A stretch of 44,986 nt of DNA, taken from the NCBI GenBank assembly GCA_028875185.1, contig JAPPFH010000030.1, positions 1 to 44,986 on the forward strand, read 5' to 3'. The position numbers and the translations under genes are program-made. How positions within the stretch are numbered: position 1 is the first letter of the stretch; every line of letters begins with the position of its first letter. Of the stretch, positions 31,208-40,450 are shown one piece after another. This stretch comes from Chloroflexota bacterium. Its GTDB lineage: Bacteria; Chloroflexota; Anaerolineae; Aggregatilineales; Phototrophicaceae. The notes under the pieces are model-generated. The model saw only the letters and a program-made list of their open reading frames with translations, did not search any database and had not been told where the DNA came from.

Positions 31208-32386
31208 TCAAAGAATCGCGTCGCCCAGGCAGATCTCCAGATCGTGCGCGCTTTGCAGCCAGGGGTGATCGAGCGGCACATTCTTGCGCAGGCCCACCAC
31301 TTCCTCCAGCGGCACGGCAGCGGTGCCATCGCCGCATACGCCGACCATGATATTCTCGCAGCCTTGCTGGATGTAGTTGGCGGCCGCCGTTCCCAGTTGC
31401 GTCGCCAGCAGGCGATCGCGCGGCGAGGGCACGCCCCCGCGCTGCACATGCCCCAAAATAGTCACGCGGGATTCCAAGCCTGTGAGTTTTTCCAGCTCGT
31501 TCGTCAAGAGCTGCGTGCCACCGCTGCGTTCTTTATCAATCTCGTCCAGCTCGGCACGGGCTTGTTTCCGCCGGCCGCGCGCTTCTTTTTGCTTGGCTTT
31601 GTCGTCGCCGGCCGCGGCGATATCAGCTTCGGCTTCCGCCACGCGCTCTCTGGCGTCCCGCAGTTTCTTGCCGACGCGCCGCGTCATCGCCCCTTCCGAT
31701 ACTGCAACAATGCTGAAGCGGGTGCCGCCGCGGCTGCGCGCCCGTATCGATTCGGCCACATACTCGATATTAAAGGGAATTTCCGGGATAAGGATGACAT
31801 CGGCGCCGCCCGCCAGTCCAGCGCCTAAAGCCAGCCAGCCGGTATTATGCCCCATGATCTCGACAACGATGATGCGGTGATGGCTGTGCGCGGTCGAATG
31901 CAGGCGGTCAATCGCTTCGGAGGCGATATTCACGGCGGTATCGAAGCCGAATGTGACATCGGTGCCGCTGACGTCATTGTCTATCGTCTTGGGCAAGCAC
32001 ACTACATTGATGCCCTGCTGCGCCAGGCGCCAGGCGTTCTTGGCGGTGCCGCCGCCGCCAACGCAGATGAGCGCCTCCAGGTCGTGCCTTTGATAATTCT
32101 CCACCATGACATCCATCATATTGCGCGTCTTGCCGCCGATAGGCATCTTGTGCGGCTTGTCGCGGCTGGTGCCCAGGATGGTGCCGCCGAGGGTGAGGAT
32201 GCCGCTCAGCTCTTCCGGACCGAGCCATTCGATGCGGTTCTGCATCAGACCGCGGAAGCCATCGCGGAAGCCGATCGAGCGCATGCCGTATTTGTTGAGC
32301 GCCACCTTGCCCACGCCGCGGATCGCCGCGTTCAAGCCCGGGCTGTCGCCGCCAGCGGTGAGGATGCCAATCGTTTTGCCAATCAT
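31208..32386 (-). CDS. pfkA: 6-phosphofructokinase with coiled-coil insertion
   Basis: This 392-residue phosphofructokinase family enzyme phosphorylates fructose 6-phosphate in glycolysis. Motifs: GGDSPGLNA (12-20), GTSR (72-75), PKTIDND (132-138) with the catalytic Asp region, and MGHNTGWLA for the substrate. Residues 110-114 read GGGGT where GGDGS/GGEGT is usual, and PKTIDND resembles PPi-dependent or group III enzymes, so the phosphoryl donor is uncertain. A highly charged insertion (about 240-288; [17 protein letters not shown] and [19 protein letters not shown]) is likely a coiled coil. GAGG lies about 7 bases before the ATG. Confidence 0.85.
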   Translation of the reverse strand: MIGKTIGILTAGGDSPGLNAAIRGVGKVALNKYGMRSIGFRDGFRGLMQNRIEWLGPEELSGILTLGGTILGTSRDKPHKMPIGGKTRNMMDVMVENYQRHDLEALICVGGGGTAKNAWRLAQQGINVVCLPKTIDNDVSGTDVTFGFDTAVNIASEAIDRLHSTAHSHHRIIVVEIMGHNTGWLALGAGLAGGADVILIPEIPFNIEYVAESIRARSRGGTRFSIVAVSEGAMTRRVGKKLRDARERVAEAEADIAAAGDDKAKQKEARGRRKQARAELDEIDKERSGGTQLLTNELEKLTGLESRVTILGHVQRGGVPSPRDRLLATQLGTAAANYIQQGCENIMVGVCGDGTAAVPLEEVVGLRKNVPLDHPWLQSAHDLEICLGDAIL

Positions 32387-32420
32387 AAGAAGAAACCTCG
32401 CATCAACACTTTATGACTCT

Positions 32421-32426
32421 ATTATA
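32421..32426 (-). promoter_or_regulatory. Putative -10 box TATAAT for pfkA
   Basis: A perfect TATAAT on the minus strand lies 34 bases before the pfkA ATG. No convincing -35 element is visible at the usual distance, so only the -10 is proposed. Confidence 0.35.
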
Positions 32427-32533
32427 GCGAATAAGGTCGCCCCTTGGCAGCAAGCCCGTCCAGCGCCCTGAGGGAATTAAGCCGCATTCTATGTTATGCT
32501 CTAGGCAAACGCGGCAGCGGAAGCGAGTCAGTC

Positions 32534-33091
32534 ATGGAAACGAAACAGCGGCTGTGGGACATAGATGAGGTCTGGGAACTCTATTGCGATCGCGCCAACG
32601 ATCACTTGCGATTCGAATTAATCGACGGAGAACTGATTGAGATGTCAGGACCAGGCGGAACACATGGGCGGATTGCAATTAGGCTGGGGCGGTATCTGGA
32701 TATTTTCGCGGAAGAGAACGAATTAGGCATCGTAACCGGTGAAACCGGTTATCACCCGCGAGATGACCGTTATAACCTGCTTTTGCCCGATGTCGCCTTC
32801 GTCAGCTTCGAGCGCGCCCCCGACCCATTTCCCGAGAAATTCGTGCCGACAATGCCCGATATCGCGGTCGAGATCCGTTCGCCCAGCAACTCCCTCCCCG
32901 AAATGCGCGCGAAAGCGCAGCGCTACCTCCGTCTTGGCTCAAGTCTGGTCTGGATCATCATGCCGGCAAATCAGAGCGTCGAAATCCACCGGTCGCATTC
33001 GCCCGTCGAAACCCTTGAACTTGGCGATACGCTTTCGGGCGATGACATTCTGCCCGGCTTTGCGCTAGCGTTGCGCCGGCTTTTCAACTGA
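32534..33091 (+). CDS. Uma2 family endonuclease-like protein
   Basis: This 185-residue protein shows the Uma2 (DUF820) pattern: an N-terminal helix, FELIDGELIEMSGPG with the first acidic residue, LLPDVAFVS, then MPDIAVEIRSPSNS with D109 and E113 in a PD-(D/E)XK-like core, and a helix with AKAQRYLRLGSSLVWII. Arg replaces the usual Lys after the second acid. The family is widespread in cyanobacteria and Chloroflexota; its role is unknown and often suspected to be selfish or regulatory. The ATG at 32534 is preferred over an upstream in-frame start at 32444 because the family begins here. It is followed by trmH after 4 bases. Confidence 0.85.
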   Translation: METKQRLWDIDEVWELYCDRANDHLRFELIDGELIEMSGPGGTHGRIAIRLGRYLDIFAEENELGIVTGETGYHPRDDRYNLLLPDVAFVSFERAPDPFPEKFVPTMPDIAVEIRSPSNSLPEMRAKAQRYLRLGSSLVWIIMPANQSVEIHRSHSPVETLELGDTLSGDDILPGFALALRRLFN

Positions 33092-33095
33092 GGCC

Positions 33096-33770
33096 ATGCC
33101 CACCGAGAAACGCCTCGACAAACTGAAACGGGTCGCCGAAGCGCGCCAGGCCGGTTTCACCGTCGTCATTGAAGACATCTTCGATCCGCACAATCTGGGC
33201 GCTATCAGCCGCAGTTGCGACGCCTTCGGCATTCAGCAGATCAACATCATCTTTGAGACGCAGCCCGAATTCGACCCCAAGGAAGTCGGCAAGAACAGCT
33301 CGACCGCCACAAACAAATGGCTGGATTACCGCATTCATCACAGCACGACGGCGGCGCTTCGGACGCTGAAGCATGAAGGCTGGCAGTTGGTCGCCGCGGC
33401 AATTGATCCCGCTGCCGAATCCATTTTCGAAGCCGATCTCTGCGCCTCGAAGATCGCGCTGCTTTTCGGCAATGAGAAGACTGGGCTGTCGCGCGAAGCC
33501 TTAAAGCTGGCTGACCGGCAGGTGATGATTCCCATGCGCGGCATCGCCCAAAGCATGAACGTGTCGGTTTCGGCGGCGCTATGCATCTACGAAGTGACGC
33601 GGCAAAGGCTGGAACGCTGTCCGCAGTACCTCAGCGTGGCGCCGGAGCAAGCCGCGAAGACGCTCGGCTATTTCCTCGATATGCACGAGCGTCTCGGCAG
33701 TCGCAACAAGAGGCGGCGGGTGGAACGCGCAAAGCAGCGGCGGTCAAATCGCGCCAATTCAAATATGTAG
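33096..33770 (+). CDS. trmH: tRNA (guanosine-2'-O)-methyltransferase, SpoU family
   Basis: This 224-residue SPOUT methyltransferase probably methylates the 2'-OH of G18 in tRNA. Family motifs: VVIEDIFDPHNLGAISRS (24-40; Arg is catalytic), LLFGNEKTGLS (122-132) and IPMRGIAQSMNVSVSAAL (145-162), which form the knotted SAM site. The C-terminus is basic (RNKRRRVERAKQRRS), as in tRNA-binding members. The TAG stop is the first TAG of a GTAGGGGCG repeat at 33767, so the last residues (NSNM) may result from repeat insertion at the gene end. Confidence 0.85.
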   Translation: MPTEKRLDKLKRVAEARQAGFTVVIEDIFDPHNLGAISRSCDAFGIQQINIIFETQPEFDPKEVGKNSSTATNKWLDYRIHHSTTAALRTLKHEGWQLVAAAIDPAAESIFEADLCASKIALLFGNEKTGLSREALKLADRQVMIPMRGIAQSMNVSVSAALCIYEVTRQRLERCPQYLSVAPEQAAKTLGYFLDMHERLGSRNKRRRVERAKQRRSNRANSNM

Positions 33771-33859
33771 GGGCGTTTCGCTGAAACGCCCGAAACGCTA
33801 ACAAATAAATGCGGGCGTCTCGGCGGGTAGCGTAGACACTGAGCGTCAGACGCTCCTAC
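33767..33859. repeat. REPIN-like palindrome pair at the trmH stop
   Basis: The left unit (33767-33792, GTAGGGGCGTTTCGC...AAACGCCCG) supplies the trmH stop codon. The right unit (33841-33859, GAGCGTCAGACGCTCCTAC) is the inverted counterpart with a different stem. Between them is GCGTAGACACTG (33830-33841), the complement of the 12-mer CAGTGTCTACGC found in four other places. Confidence 0.6.
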
Positions 33860-33897
33860 AAAATACGCCTGCGGACAGACACAGCTTCGCGGCAGCC

Positions 33898-34848
33898 TCA
33901 AGCCAGCGCGAAAATGCCGACTGTGGGCCGGTGATCGGTCAGGTCATCAAAGGGAATCGCGCTCTGAATATGGCAGGAGATGACTTCAAATTGCTCTGCG
34001 GGATCGTGCAGCAGGATATGATCAATTAGAATGCGATGCGTATTATGCGTCCATAATTCGCTGCGTTTGTTTTCCGGCGTCAGCAGCCGAAAATGCCGCT
34101 GCAGCATTTCCATCTCTGGCGAATCCGGCTGGGCGTTGAAGTCGCCCGCCAGCAGGATGGGACGTTCGGGCACTTCATTGGATTCGTCCGCCCGCTTTAA
34201 TTCGTCAATGACATTTAGGATCTCGCTGACCTGCGCTTGCCGGATTTGCGAAGCCGTGCGCGAGCGCTCATAGCTGGCGTCCCGCCGATCCTCGCCGATG
34301 AGCAAACCGAGATGCGTATTGAGAAAGTAAACAGGAATCCCGCGATAATTCAGCGACGCCGCCATCAGGTTGCGTGGTTGCGTATCGCGATTGCCGCTGC
34401 TGTAGAGCGTGGCTCGGCTGATGGTCGTATGGCGCGCCCAGGCGCCGGCGGTGTAGCAATCGTCGTATTCGGGGTAACTGCCCCAGGACCAGTTTTCCCT
34501 GGGCAGGTTGGTGATGATGGCGTTGCCTTCAGCCGCTCCCGTCATGTTTCGATATGCCGGTCTGTCCCATAAATTGGGGTGCGGATGATCGCACATGGTG
34601 ACTTCGGGCGCGAAAGCATCAATGTAATCCGCGCCCAGCAGTTGCGCCATCTTGCGCCCGACATTCTGGCTGTGCCCGTTGAGCAAAGCAACGCCCGATT
34701 CTTGCAGCGCGATTAAGGTCGGTTGGCTGGGCGTTATCACCTGCCGCAGCGTGCTGTAGGTGTCCACAGCCAGTTTCTCGTGATCGTGCGGCGCCGGACG
34801 CATCCCGCGCGCGCCGCCAATATTGAAACTTACGACCTGTAGCATCAT
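33898..34848 (-). CDS. Endonuclease/exonuclease/phosphatase family protein
   Basis: This 316-residue protein has the EEP fold order: LQVVSFNIGG (metal-binding Asn), ALQESG (catalytic Glu), THLGL with the strand YFLNTHLGL, LLAGDFNAQPDS (D and N) and LTDHRPTVGIFAL (catalytic D-H). It hydrolyses phosphodiester bonds in nucleic acid, lipid or other substrates; which one is unknown. The start at 34848 is preferred because the family begins with this strand; the longer frame to 34974 carries Cys- and Arg-rich residues unlike the family. It is divergent from the isochorismatase gene. Confidence 0.8.
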   Translation of the reverse strand: MMLQVVSFNIGGARGMRPAPHDHEKLAVDTYSTLRQVITPSQPTLIALQESGVALLNGHSQNVGRKMAQLLGADYIDAFAPEVTMCDHPHPNLWDRPAYRNMTGAAEGNAIITNLPRENWSWGSYPEYDDCYTAGAWARHTTISRATLYSSGNRDTQPRNLMAASLNYRGIPVYFLNTHLGLLIGEDRRDASYERSRTASQIRQAQVSEILNVIDELKRADESNEVPERPILLAGDFNAQPDSPEMEMLQRHFRLLTPENKRSELWTHNTHRILIDHILLHDPAEQFEVISCHIQSAIPFDDLTDHRPTVGIFALA

Positions 34849-35014
34849 CCAATTCCGAACCTGCAAATCGCGTTGCATCATATCACAAGAATTGCATAAT
34901 TTAGAGAGCGAGCGAGCGCTGATTTTCTGAGCAAGCGGGAAACGGCGACATCGCCCGCAACAATACATAGACACCGGATTAGGATGGCGAGATCAAATCA
35001 GAGGGGAGCCGCTC

Positions 35015-35575
35015 ATGATAGCGACCAATGACCGAACCGCCCTGCTGGTCATCGATGTGCAGGAAGGGCTGGACGACCCGCGCCTGGGCTCCCGAAACAA
35101 CCCAGCTGCCGAGCGCAATATGGCGCGCCTGTTGGTTTACTGGCGCGCGCGCAACCGCCCGATTTTCCACGTGCGGCATATGTCCACCGAGCCCGATTCG
35201 CCCCTGCGCCCGGAGCTGCCCGGCAACGCCATCAAGCGCGAAGTGGCGCCGATCGGGCGCGAGCCGGTGATCGAGAAGCAAGTCAACTCCGCGTTTATCG
35301 GCACCGAGCTGCGAGAACGACTTGAGGCGGCGGGCATCAAGTCGCTCGTGATCATCGGCTTGACTACCGATCACTGCGTCTCGAGCACGGCACGGATGGC
35401 GGGCGATCTCGGTTTCCGCGCGATTGTCGTGGCCGATGCCACCGCCGCCCATGAACGCCTTAGCTATGACGGCGCGCGTCACTCGGCGGAGACGGTGCAT
35501 GAATTGGCCTTGGCGAATCTGCATCAGGAGTTTGCAGAGATCCTGACCACGGATCAGCTCCTGAGCGCGGGTTGA
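35015..35575 (+). CDS. Isochorismatase family cysteine hydrolase
   Basis: This 186-residue alpha/beta hydrolase has the catalytic triad D14 (LVIDVQEG), K88 (VIEKQ) and C121 (GLTTDHCVSSTA). Relatives include nicotinamidase and isochorismatase; the substrate here is unknown. The cis-peptide region before the Cys is intact (TTDHC). GGGGAG lies before the ATG. Three bases separate its stop from the GNAT gene, so the two are probably one transcript. Confidence 0.85.
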   Translation: MIATNDRTALLVIDVQEGLDDPRLGSRNNPAAERNMARLLVYWRARNRPIFHVRHMSTEPDSPLRPELPGNAIKREVAPIGREPVIEKQVNSAFIGTELRERLEAAGIKSLVIIGLTTDHCVSSTARMAGDLGFRAIVVADATAAHERLSYDGARHSAETVHELALANLHQEFAEILTTDQLLSAG

Positions 35576-35578
35576 GCG

Positions 35579-36043
35579 ATGTCCATTATCATCCGCCCGG
35601 CGCGCCCAGAAGAAGCGAATTGGCTGACTGAGATCGCCTGCCGCGCCAAAGCGCACTGGGGCTACAGCGGCGAACAGATCGCCGACTGGAAGCCCGCCTT
35701 CCTGACAATTACCAGTGATTACGTCAGGCAGCACTCGCTCTGGGTCGCCGAATACGTAACGGGGCAGCCAGTCGCCTTTGCCGCGCTGGAGCTAGGAGCG
35801 GCGGGCGCCACGCTTGAGCATCTCTGGGTGCTGCCGGGATGCATGGGGCGCGGCATCGGGTCGCGTCTGTTTCATCATGTCGCCGGGCGGGCGCCCGCAT
35901 TCACCTTCACATCCGATCCGCAAGCTGACGGCTTCTACCTCAAATTGGGCGCGCGCATCATAGGCGAAGTCGAGTCGGCGCGCCAAGGTCGCCGGCTCAG
36001 CCTCTTTCGCTACGACGCGGCTACTGCGAATCGCTCGGATTAG
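35579..36043 (+). CDS. GNAT family N-acetyltransferase
   Basis: This 154-residue acetyl-CoA-dependent transferase has the GNAT elements: an N-terminal IIRPARPEEA strand-helix, LEHLWVLPGCMGRGIGSRLF (79-97) with the acetyl-CoA pyrophosphate loop R-G-x-G, and a C-terminal FYLKLGARIIGEVES. This is a typical one-domain member. The acceptor (protein, amine or small molecule) is not deducible. It is tightly spaced with the isochorismatase gene. Confidence 0.8.
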   Translation: MSIIIRPARPEEANWLTEIACRAKAHWGYSGEQIADWKPAFLTITSDYVRQHSLWVAEYVTGQPVAFAALELGAAGATLEHLWVLPGCMGRGIGSRLFHHVAGRAPAFTFTSDPQADGFYLKLGARIIGEVESARQGRRLSLFRYDAATANRSD

Positions 36044-36102
36044 ACTGCGCCCGAAGACGCGCGCCGCATATAATGTGAGTGTTCTTGAATACGCGGTGAG
36101 CC

Positions 36103-37077
36103 ATGCCGATAGCCGTCATCTCGTCCCTTTATCGCTGCCAGCAACATCTGCCTTCGTTCACGGCCGCGGTATTCGGCTTCGCCAAGCGGGTCAGCGAAAG
36201 CGGCATCGCCGCGCATTACCTGCTCATCGTCAACGATGCGACTCGGCGCGAGCGCGAGCAAATCGAACTGCTAGCGAGCGAAATCAACAGCCACTATTAC
36301 GGGCGCATGACGCCAATTTACGTCGCGCGCGAGACGCTCTACGCCTCATGGAATCGGGGAATTGCGGCCACGGAAGCGCCTTACTTCACCTTCTGGAACG
36401 CCGATGACTTTCGCCAGTCCGACGCCTTGCGCGAAGGCTATCGCGCCATGAAGAAGGGCGCGGCGCTCGTCGATTTCGATTATACGCGCGTGACATCGGT
36501 CAAGCGCTTCGGTCTTCTTGCGCAAGAGCGGCGTATCCACGTGCCCTGCATGTACACGGGCGGCGGCTTGACGCGGCGCAGCGGCATAGGTCCCTTCTTC
36601 ATGGCGAGCCGTTCGCTTTTCAATCAGGTTGGCGCATTCGACCGCAATTTTCAGGTCGCGGGCGATACCGAGTGGGCGAGCCGCGCCGCGCCTTACGCCA
36701 AGTTCTATCGCGGCGAAGCCAAGGGAGGCGAGTTCGTCGTTCACGGCGATAACTTGAGCAACAGCGGCGGCGACCGTGAAGACATCGAAGTGAATATCAT
36801 CTTTATGCGGCTAAGCGCTTGGCATCAACTGCGGCCCGCCAACCCAGCGGCGATGCGCGACGCTTGGGAGCGCTGGGGCAATCCGGGCGGGATCGCCATA
36901 CCACCGGCGGAAGCGCGCTTCCTCTGGGGCGCGGGGGCGGAAACGCGCTGGAAGCGCTATCAGGCTGAGCGGCGGCAAGCGCCAGCGCTCCGACGGCTGC
37001 GTCTATCCTTGGCGTCGCGCGGTTTGATCCAAAGCGTCGAATGGGCGATGGCGCAACGGGGGCGCGACCGCCAATGA
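36103..37077 (+). CDS. Family 2-like glycosyltransferase
   Basis: This 324-residue GT-A fold protein has an N-terminal PIAVISSLYRCQQHLPSFT strand, a nucleotide-binding NDAT motif in place of the usual DDGS, and WNADDFRQSDALREG as the metal motif. A later G-D-T-E-W region fits the ED/E-D-W acceptor motif of GT2 enzymes. It overlaps the YfhO gene by 4 bases (ATGA), suggesting one pathway of surface glycan assembly. Donor and acceptor are unknown. Its C-terminal segment, Arg-rich with a helical end, is not related to the WRRH tails of the array at 16.5-20.5 kb. Confidence 0.75.
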   Translation: MPIAVISSLYRCQQHLPSFTAAVFGFAKRVSESGIAAHYLLIVNDATRREREQIELLASEINSHYYGRMTPIYVARETLYASWNRGIAATEAPYFTFWNADDFRQSDALREGYRAMKKGAALVDFDYTRVTSVKRFGLLAQERRIHVPCMYTGGGLTRRSGIGPFFMASRSLFNQVGAFDRNFQVAGDTEWASRAAPYAKFYRGEAKGGEFVVHGDNLSNSGGDREDIEVNIIFMRLSAWHQLRPANPAAMRDAWERWGNPGGIAIPPAEARFLWGAGAETRWKRYQAERRQAPALRRLRLSLASRGLIQSVEWAMAQRGRDRQ

Positions 37078-39746
37078 CCGCGCGCCGCTGGAGACCAATT
37101 CTAGCGCTATCCTTTCTCGCCATCCTTAGCCTGCTGATCTTTCATCAGCTTGCATTCAGCGGGAAGATCCTCGCGCGCGGCGACGCCTTCGAGTATTTCT
37201 ATCCCTATTGGGACGCGCGCAACGCCGCCTTCCGCGCCGGACGGCTGCCGCTTTGGACGCCCGATCTGTTTACAGGCGCGCCGCTGCTGGCGAACCCGCA
37301 AATCGGCGTCTATTATCCGCCTAACTGGCTCACCGCGCCCTTTCGCGCGCCAACCGCCATCACGATCAGCATCTTGCTTCATAGCTTTCTGGCGGCCGCC
37401 GGCGCTTGCTGGCTCTATCGCCAAGCCGCGGGCGCGCGCTGGATACCAGCTCTGGCCGCTGGCGTCGTCTATGCCTTCAGCGGATACCTGGGCGCGCACG
37501 TCGAACAGATCAACCAGCTTCAAGGGCTGGCTTGGCTGCCTTGGCTGCTCGCGCTATTTCACCGCATTTTGACGGGCGACAAAGCGGCGCGCGACGGGCT
37601 GCTGCTGGCGATTGTCTGGGCGCTGCAGATCTTCAGCGGCCACATGCAGACCGTCTTCATCAGCGGTTTGGGACTTAGCCTCTTTGCGCTCGGACATGCG
37701 GCTGTCGGGCGCGACCGACGGGCAAAGGCGAGGGAGGCGGCGCGAACGCTGCTCGTCTTGGCCGGCTGCTTCGCGGGCGCGCTGCTGCTGGCGCTGCCGC
37801 AGTTGCTGCCCAGCCTGGAATTGCTGCGCTTATCGAATCGGGGCGGCGGCTTTGACCCGCTGGGCGCGACCGCTTTCTCACTGCCGCCCGATCTCTTGGG
37901 TCGCGCCTTGCTGCCCAGTTACGACGGGCAGCTATTCGGCGAATATGTCGGCGCTATCGGCGTCATCGGCTTGGGGCTGGCGCTCTGGGCTGTGCTGGCA
38001 AAACAGTTGACGAGCCGCCAGCATTGGATTTGGCTGCTGCTCACGGTCGTCGGCTTGATGCTGGCGCTCGGCCGCTTCAATCCGCTTTACTTGCTGCTGG
38101 CGGAGCTGCCGCCCTTTAGCCTGTTTCGCGCTCCGGCGCGCTTCCTGGCTTTATTCACGCTGGGCGCGGCAATGCTCGTTGGCTTGGGCATTGAATCGCT
38201 GGCGCCGTCCGTGAAGCCCGAGACGAGAAGATGGCGCCGAATCGCATTGGTCGTTTCGCTCATTGCGCTGCTCATCGCCCTTGCCGTCTTCGTCCCGCAA
38301 GCGGACCTGGAGCTCGTATTTGGCGATGCCAACATCAGCTCGCGGACGGTCTTGATTTGGGTCGGCGCGCTGCTCCTTCTCATCGCCCTGCTGCTGCTAC
38401 AAGGTCGCTGGACGCCGGTCGCCGCTTTCGCGCTCGTGACCGCCGAGCTGTTCGTGGCGTCGCTTTACCTGCCCTTCAACGACCTGGCGCCGCCAGAAGT
38501 GTATCTGAGCCAGCCATTCACCATCAGCCAGTTGCTGGCTTATCAAGCCGAAGAACAAGCGCCGGGGCGGACTTTGTCCATCAGCCAGCTATACTTCGAC
38601 CCGGGAGACGTCGACGACCTGCGCAAGCGTTACGATCGGCTCGGGCTGGACGCGGCGGCGCAATTCCACGCCCTTGACGCCGTCAAGAAAGGGGAGATGC
38701 TGTCGCCCAATCTGTCGCTGACCTGGGGCATCCCGACGCTCGATGGTTACGGCGGCGGCATTACCCCGACGCGGCAGCACGCGATCTACAGTTCGCTGCT
38801 GCTGCCAGCGGAGGCCGAGCGCGCCGTCGATGGCCGTGTCGGCGAGCGGCTGGCGCTGCCGAGCTGCCGTGGCGCTTGCATTCCCGATCTTCGCTGGCTG
38901 CGCGCGACCGACACGCGCTACATTATCACCGACAAAGTTTCCGACATCTGGCATGATGGCATCGCCTATGACACAACGCTGGCGCAATTCTGGGCCGATG
39001 TCGACTCGCTTGATCCGCCTGAGATGTCAGCCGACCAAGCGCGCATCCTGCATAGCGCGCCCCCGAACGAACCCGAAGGCGCTATCGAACTGGATGAGCC
39101 TACGGGGTTCTGGCTCACCATCAGCGACTATGCCAGCCAAGAGGATGTTGGCGAGCGCTTAAGAGACGGCGACAACATCGTGGCGGTAACGCTGGTGAAC
39201 AGCCGTCACCCGCAGATTTTCTTTCAGTTGCAGCCGCCGCCCTTCGAGCGCGCGCTTTCGAGCAGCATCAAAGTCTATCAACTGCCGCCTGGCGAGCGCG
39301 CCTTCCTCGCTGGCGCCGCGCAGATTCTGCCCGATGACGAAACGGGCGACGCCGAGGCGCTTAGACGGCTGCGCGCGGGCGAGCGACTGACGCTGCAAGG
39401 CGCCGCCGAATCGCCTGCGCTGGAATACGAGAGCGGCGGCCAGGTCGAATTCGTCGACTACGACAAGACGCTTGTAACGCTGCGAGTTGAGTCGCCGGCG
39501 CCCGCCTATCTGGTCGTGAACGAGGCTTATTACCCCGGCTGGGAAGCGCTGGTGAACGACACGCCGACGCCGATTTATCGCGCCAATCTGCTCTTCCGCG
39601 CCATCCCCGTGCCCGCTGGGGAGAGCGCCGTCGTCCTGCGTTTTGAACCGACGCTTTGGCGAGCCGCCCTTTACATCGGCGTCGCGCTGTGGATTATTGC
39701 AATTGCGACTCTATTATGGCTGCGACCAAAGGAGACTGGCGCGTGA
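37074..39746 (+). CDS. YfhO family large membrane protein
   Basis: This 890-residue protein has an N-terminal multi-helix part (about residues 15-470, roughly twelve helices), a soluble region to about 870 and a last helix (ALYIGVALWIIAIATLLWL). The first loop (ILARGDAFEYFYPYWDAR...GRLPLWTPDLFTGAPLLANPQ) is characteristic of YfhO, which is required for glycosylation of lipoteichoic acid or other polymers in Firmicutes. The C-terminal VVNEAYYPGWEALVND motif is also typical. ATG at 37074 overlaps the GT2 stop. It probably is a GT-C type enzyme acting on a surface polymer; the exact role is open. Confidence 0.8.
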   Translation: MTARRWRPILALSFLAILSLLIFHQLAFSGKILARGDAFEYFYPYWDARNAAFRAGRLPLWTPDLFTGAPLLANPQIGVYYPPNWLTAPFRAPTAITISILLHSFLAAAGACWLYRQAAGARWIPALAAGVVYAFSGYLGAHVEQINQLQGLAWLPWLLALFHRILTGDKAARDGLLLAIVWALQIFSGHMQTVFISGLGLSLFALGHAAVGRDRRAKAREAARTLLVLAGCFAGALLLALPQLLPSLELLRLSNRGGGFDPLGATAFSLPPDLLGRALLPSYDGQLFGEYVGAIGVIGLGLALWAVLAKQLTSRQHWIWLLLTVVGLMLALGRFNPLYLLLAELPPFSLFRAPARFLALFTLGAAMLVGLGIESLAPSVKPETRRWRRIALVVSLIALLIALAVFVPQADLELVFGDANISSRTVLIWVGALLLLIALLLLQGRWTPVAAFALVTAELFVASLYLPFNDLAPPEVYLSQPFTISQLLAYQAEEQAPGRTLSISQLYFDPGDVDDLRKRYDRLGLDAAAQFHALDAVKKGEMLSPNLSLTWGIPTLDGYGGGITPTRQHAIYSSLLLPAEAERAVDGRVGERLALPSCRGACIPDLRWLRATDTRYIITDKVSDIWHDGIAYDTTLAQFWADVDSLDPPEMSADQARILHSAPPNEPEGAIELDEPTGFWLTISDYASQEDVGERLRDGDNIVAVTLVNSRHPQIFFQLQPPPFERALSSSIKVYQLPPGERAFLAGAAQILPDDETGDAEALRRLRAGERLTLQGAAESPALEYESGGQVEFVDYDKTLVTLRVESPAPAYLVVNEAYYPGWEALVNDTPTPIYRANLLFRAIPVPAGESAVVLRFEPTLWRAALYIGVALWIIAIATLLWLRPKETGA

Positions 39747-40429
39747 AACTTGGGAGCTATGTTGAAATTCTGCACTATGTGGCGGATACAGCCGTGGCGG
39801 GCGCATATTACCAGCGGCTCGGCTTGGCGTCGCTGGGCGATGATGTCTACACTGATGGCCGTTACCACCTTCATCTGCTGGCTGGCGAGGGACCCAATCC
39901 CAGCCTGCGCTATTTCGGCGCCGATATCGACGCGCTGCAGGCCGGCGGGCTGGATATCGCCGATGGCCGCTTGATCAGCCCGGCCGGCATCCATATCCTT
40001 CTAAGCAGCGACGCGCCGCCGCGCCATCTGCCGCATGACAATGTGGCGCGCGCGCCAGACATCACCCGCTTGGGCAAATTCGGCGAGGTCTCCGCCTTCA
40101 TCCCTGATATCAATGTAGAGTGCACTTTTTGGGAGGCGGCCGGCTACGAGACCCTCGGCCGCTACCAGCAGCCGACGCCATGGGGAATCTGGCATGACCA
40201 ACTGATGCTCATCGGCTTGCATCAGGAGGATGTCGATGAACCCTTCGCCATCTGCCACTTCAGCCCGGACATGAAAGAGGTCAACGGTCAACTCAAGGCG
40301 GAGGGCTTCGACTTGCAGCCATTCGATACCAGCGGCGACCCCGACGATCTCAGCTGGCAGAAGCTGATGACGCCCTACGGTTTGATGTTCTATTTGTTCA
40401 CGGGCGATATTTCCGACGCGCAACCCTGA
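39743..40429 (+). CDS. VOC superfamily (glyoxalase/bleomycin resistance-like) protein
   Basis: This 228-residue protein is made of two related beta-alpha-beta-beta-beta units, as in VOC proteins: VEILHYVADTAVAGAYYQRLG in the first half and FIPDINVECTFWEAAGYETLG in the second. Metal-binding residues would be His/Glu in the paired strands (HYVAD and ICHFSPD). The GTG start at 39743 is preferred because AGGAG (39730-39734) lies upstream and it overlaps the YfhO stop in GTGA; an ATG at 39716 is possible. The substrate is unknown; its coupling to a glycan operon is unexplained. Confidence 0.7.
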   Translation: MKLGSYVEILHYVADTAVAGAYYQRLGLASLGDDVYTDGRYHLHLLAGEGPNPSLRYFGADIDALQAGGLDIADGRLISPAGIHILLSSDAPPRHLPHDNVARAPDITRLGKFGEVSAFIPDINVECTFWEAAGYETLGRYQQPTPWGIWHDQLMLIGLHQEDVDEPFAICHFSPDMKEVNGQLKAEGFDLQPFDTSGDPDDLSWQKLMTPYGLMFYLFTGDISDAQP

Positions 40430-40450
40430 CCATCCGCTCGCGCCGCCTGG

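Noticed and set aside
29824-31449. Full 541-codon methyltransferase frame starting at 31449
   Set aside because: The first 106 codons overlap the real phosphofructokinase gene on the same strand and read as low-quality Cys/Arg/Trp-rich sequence. The family begins at the ATG at 31131.
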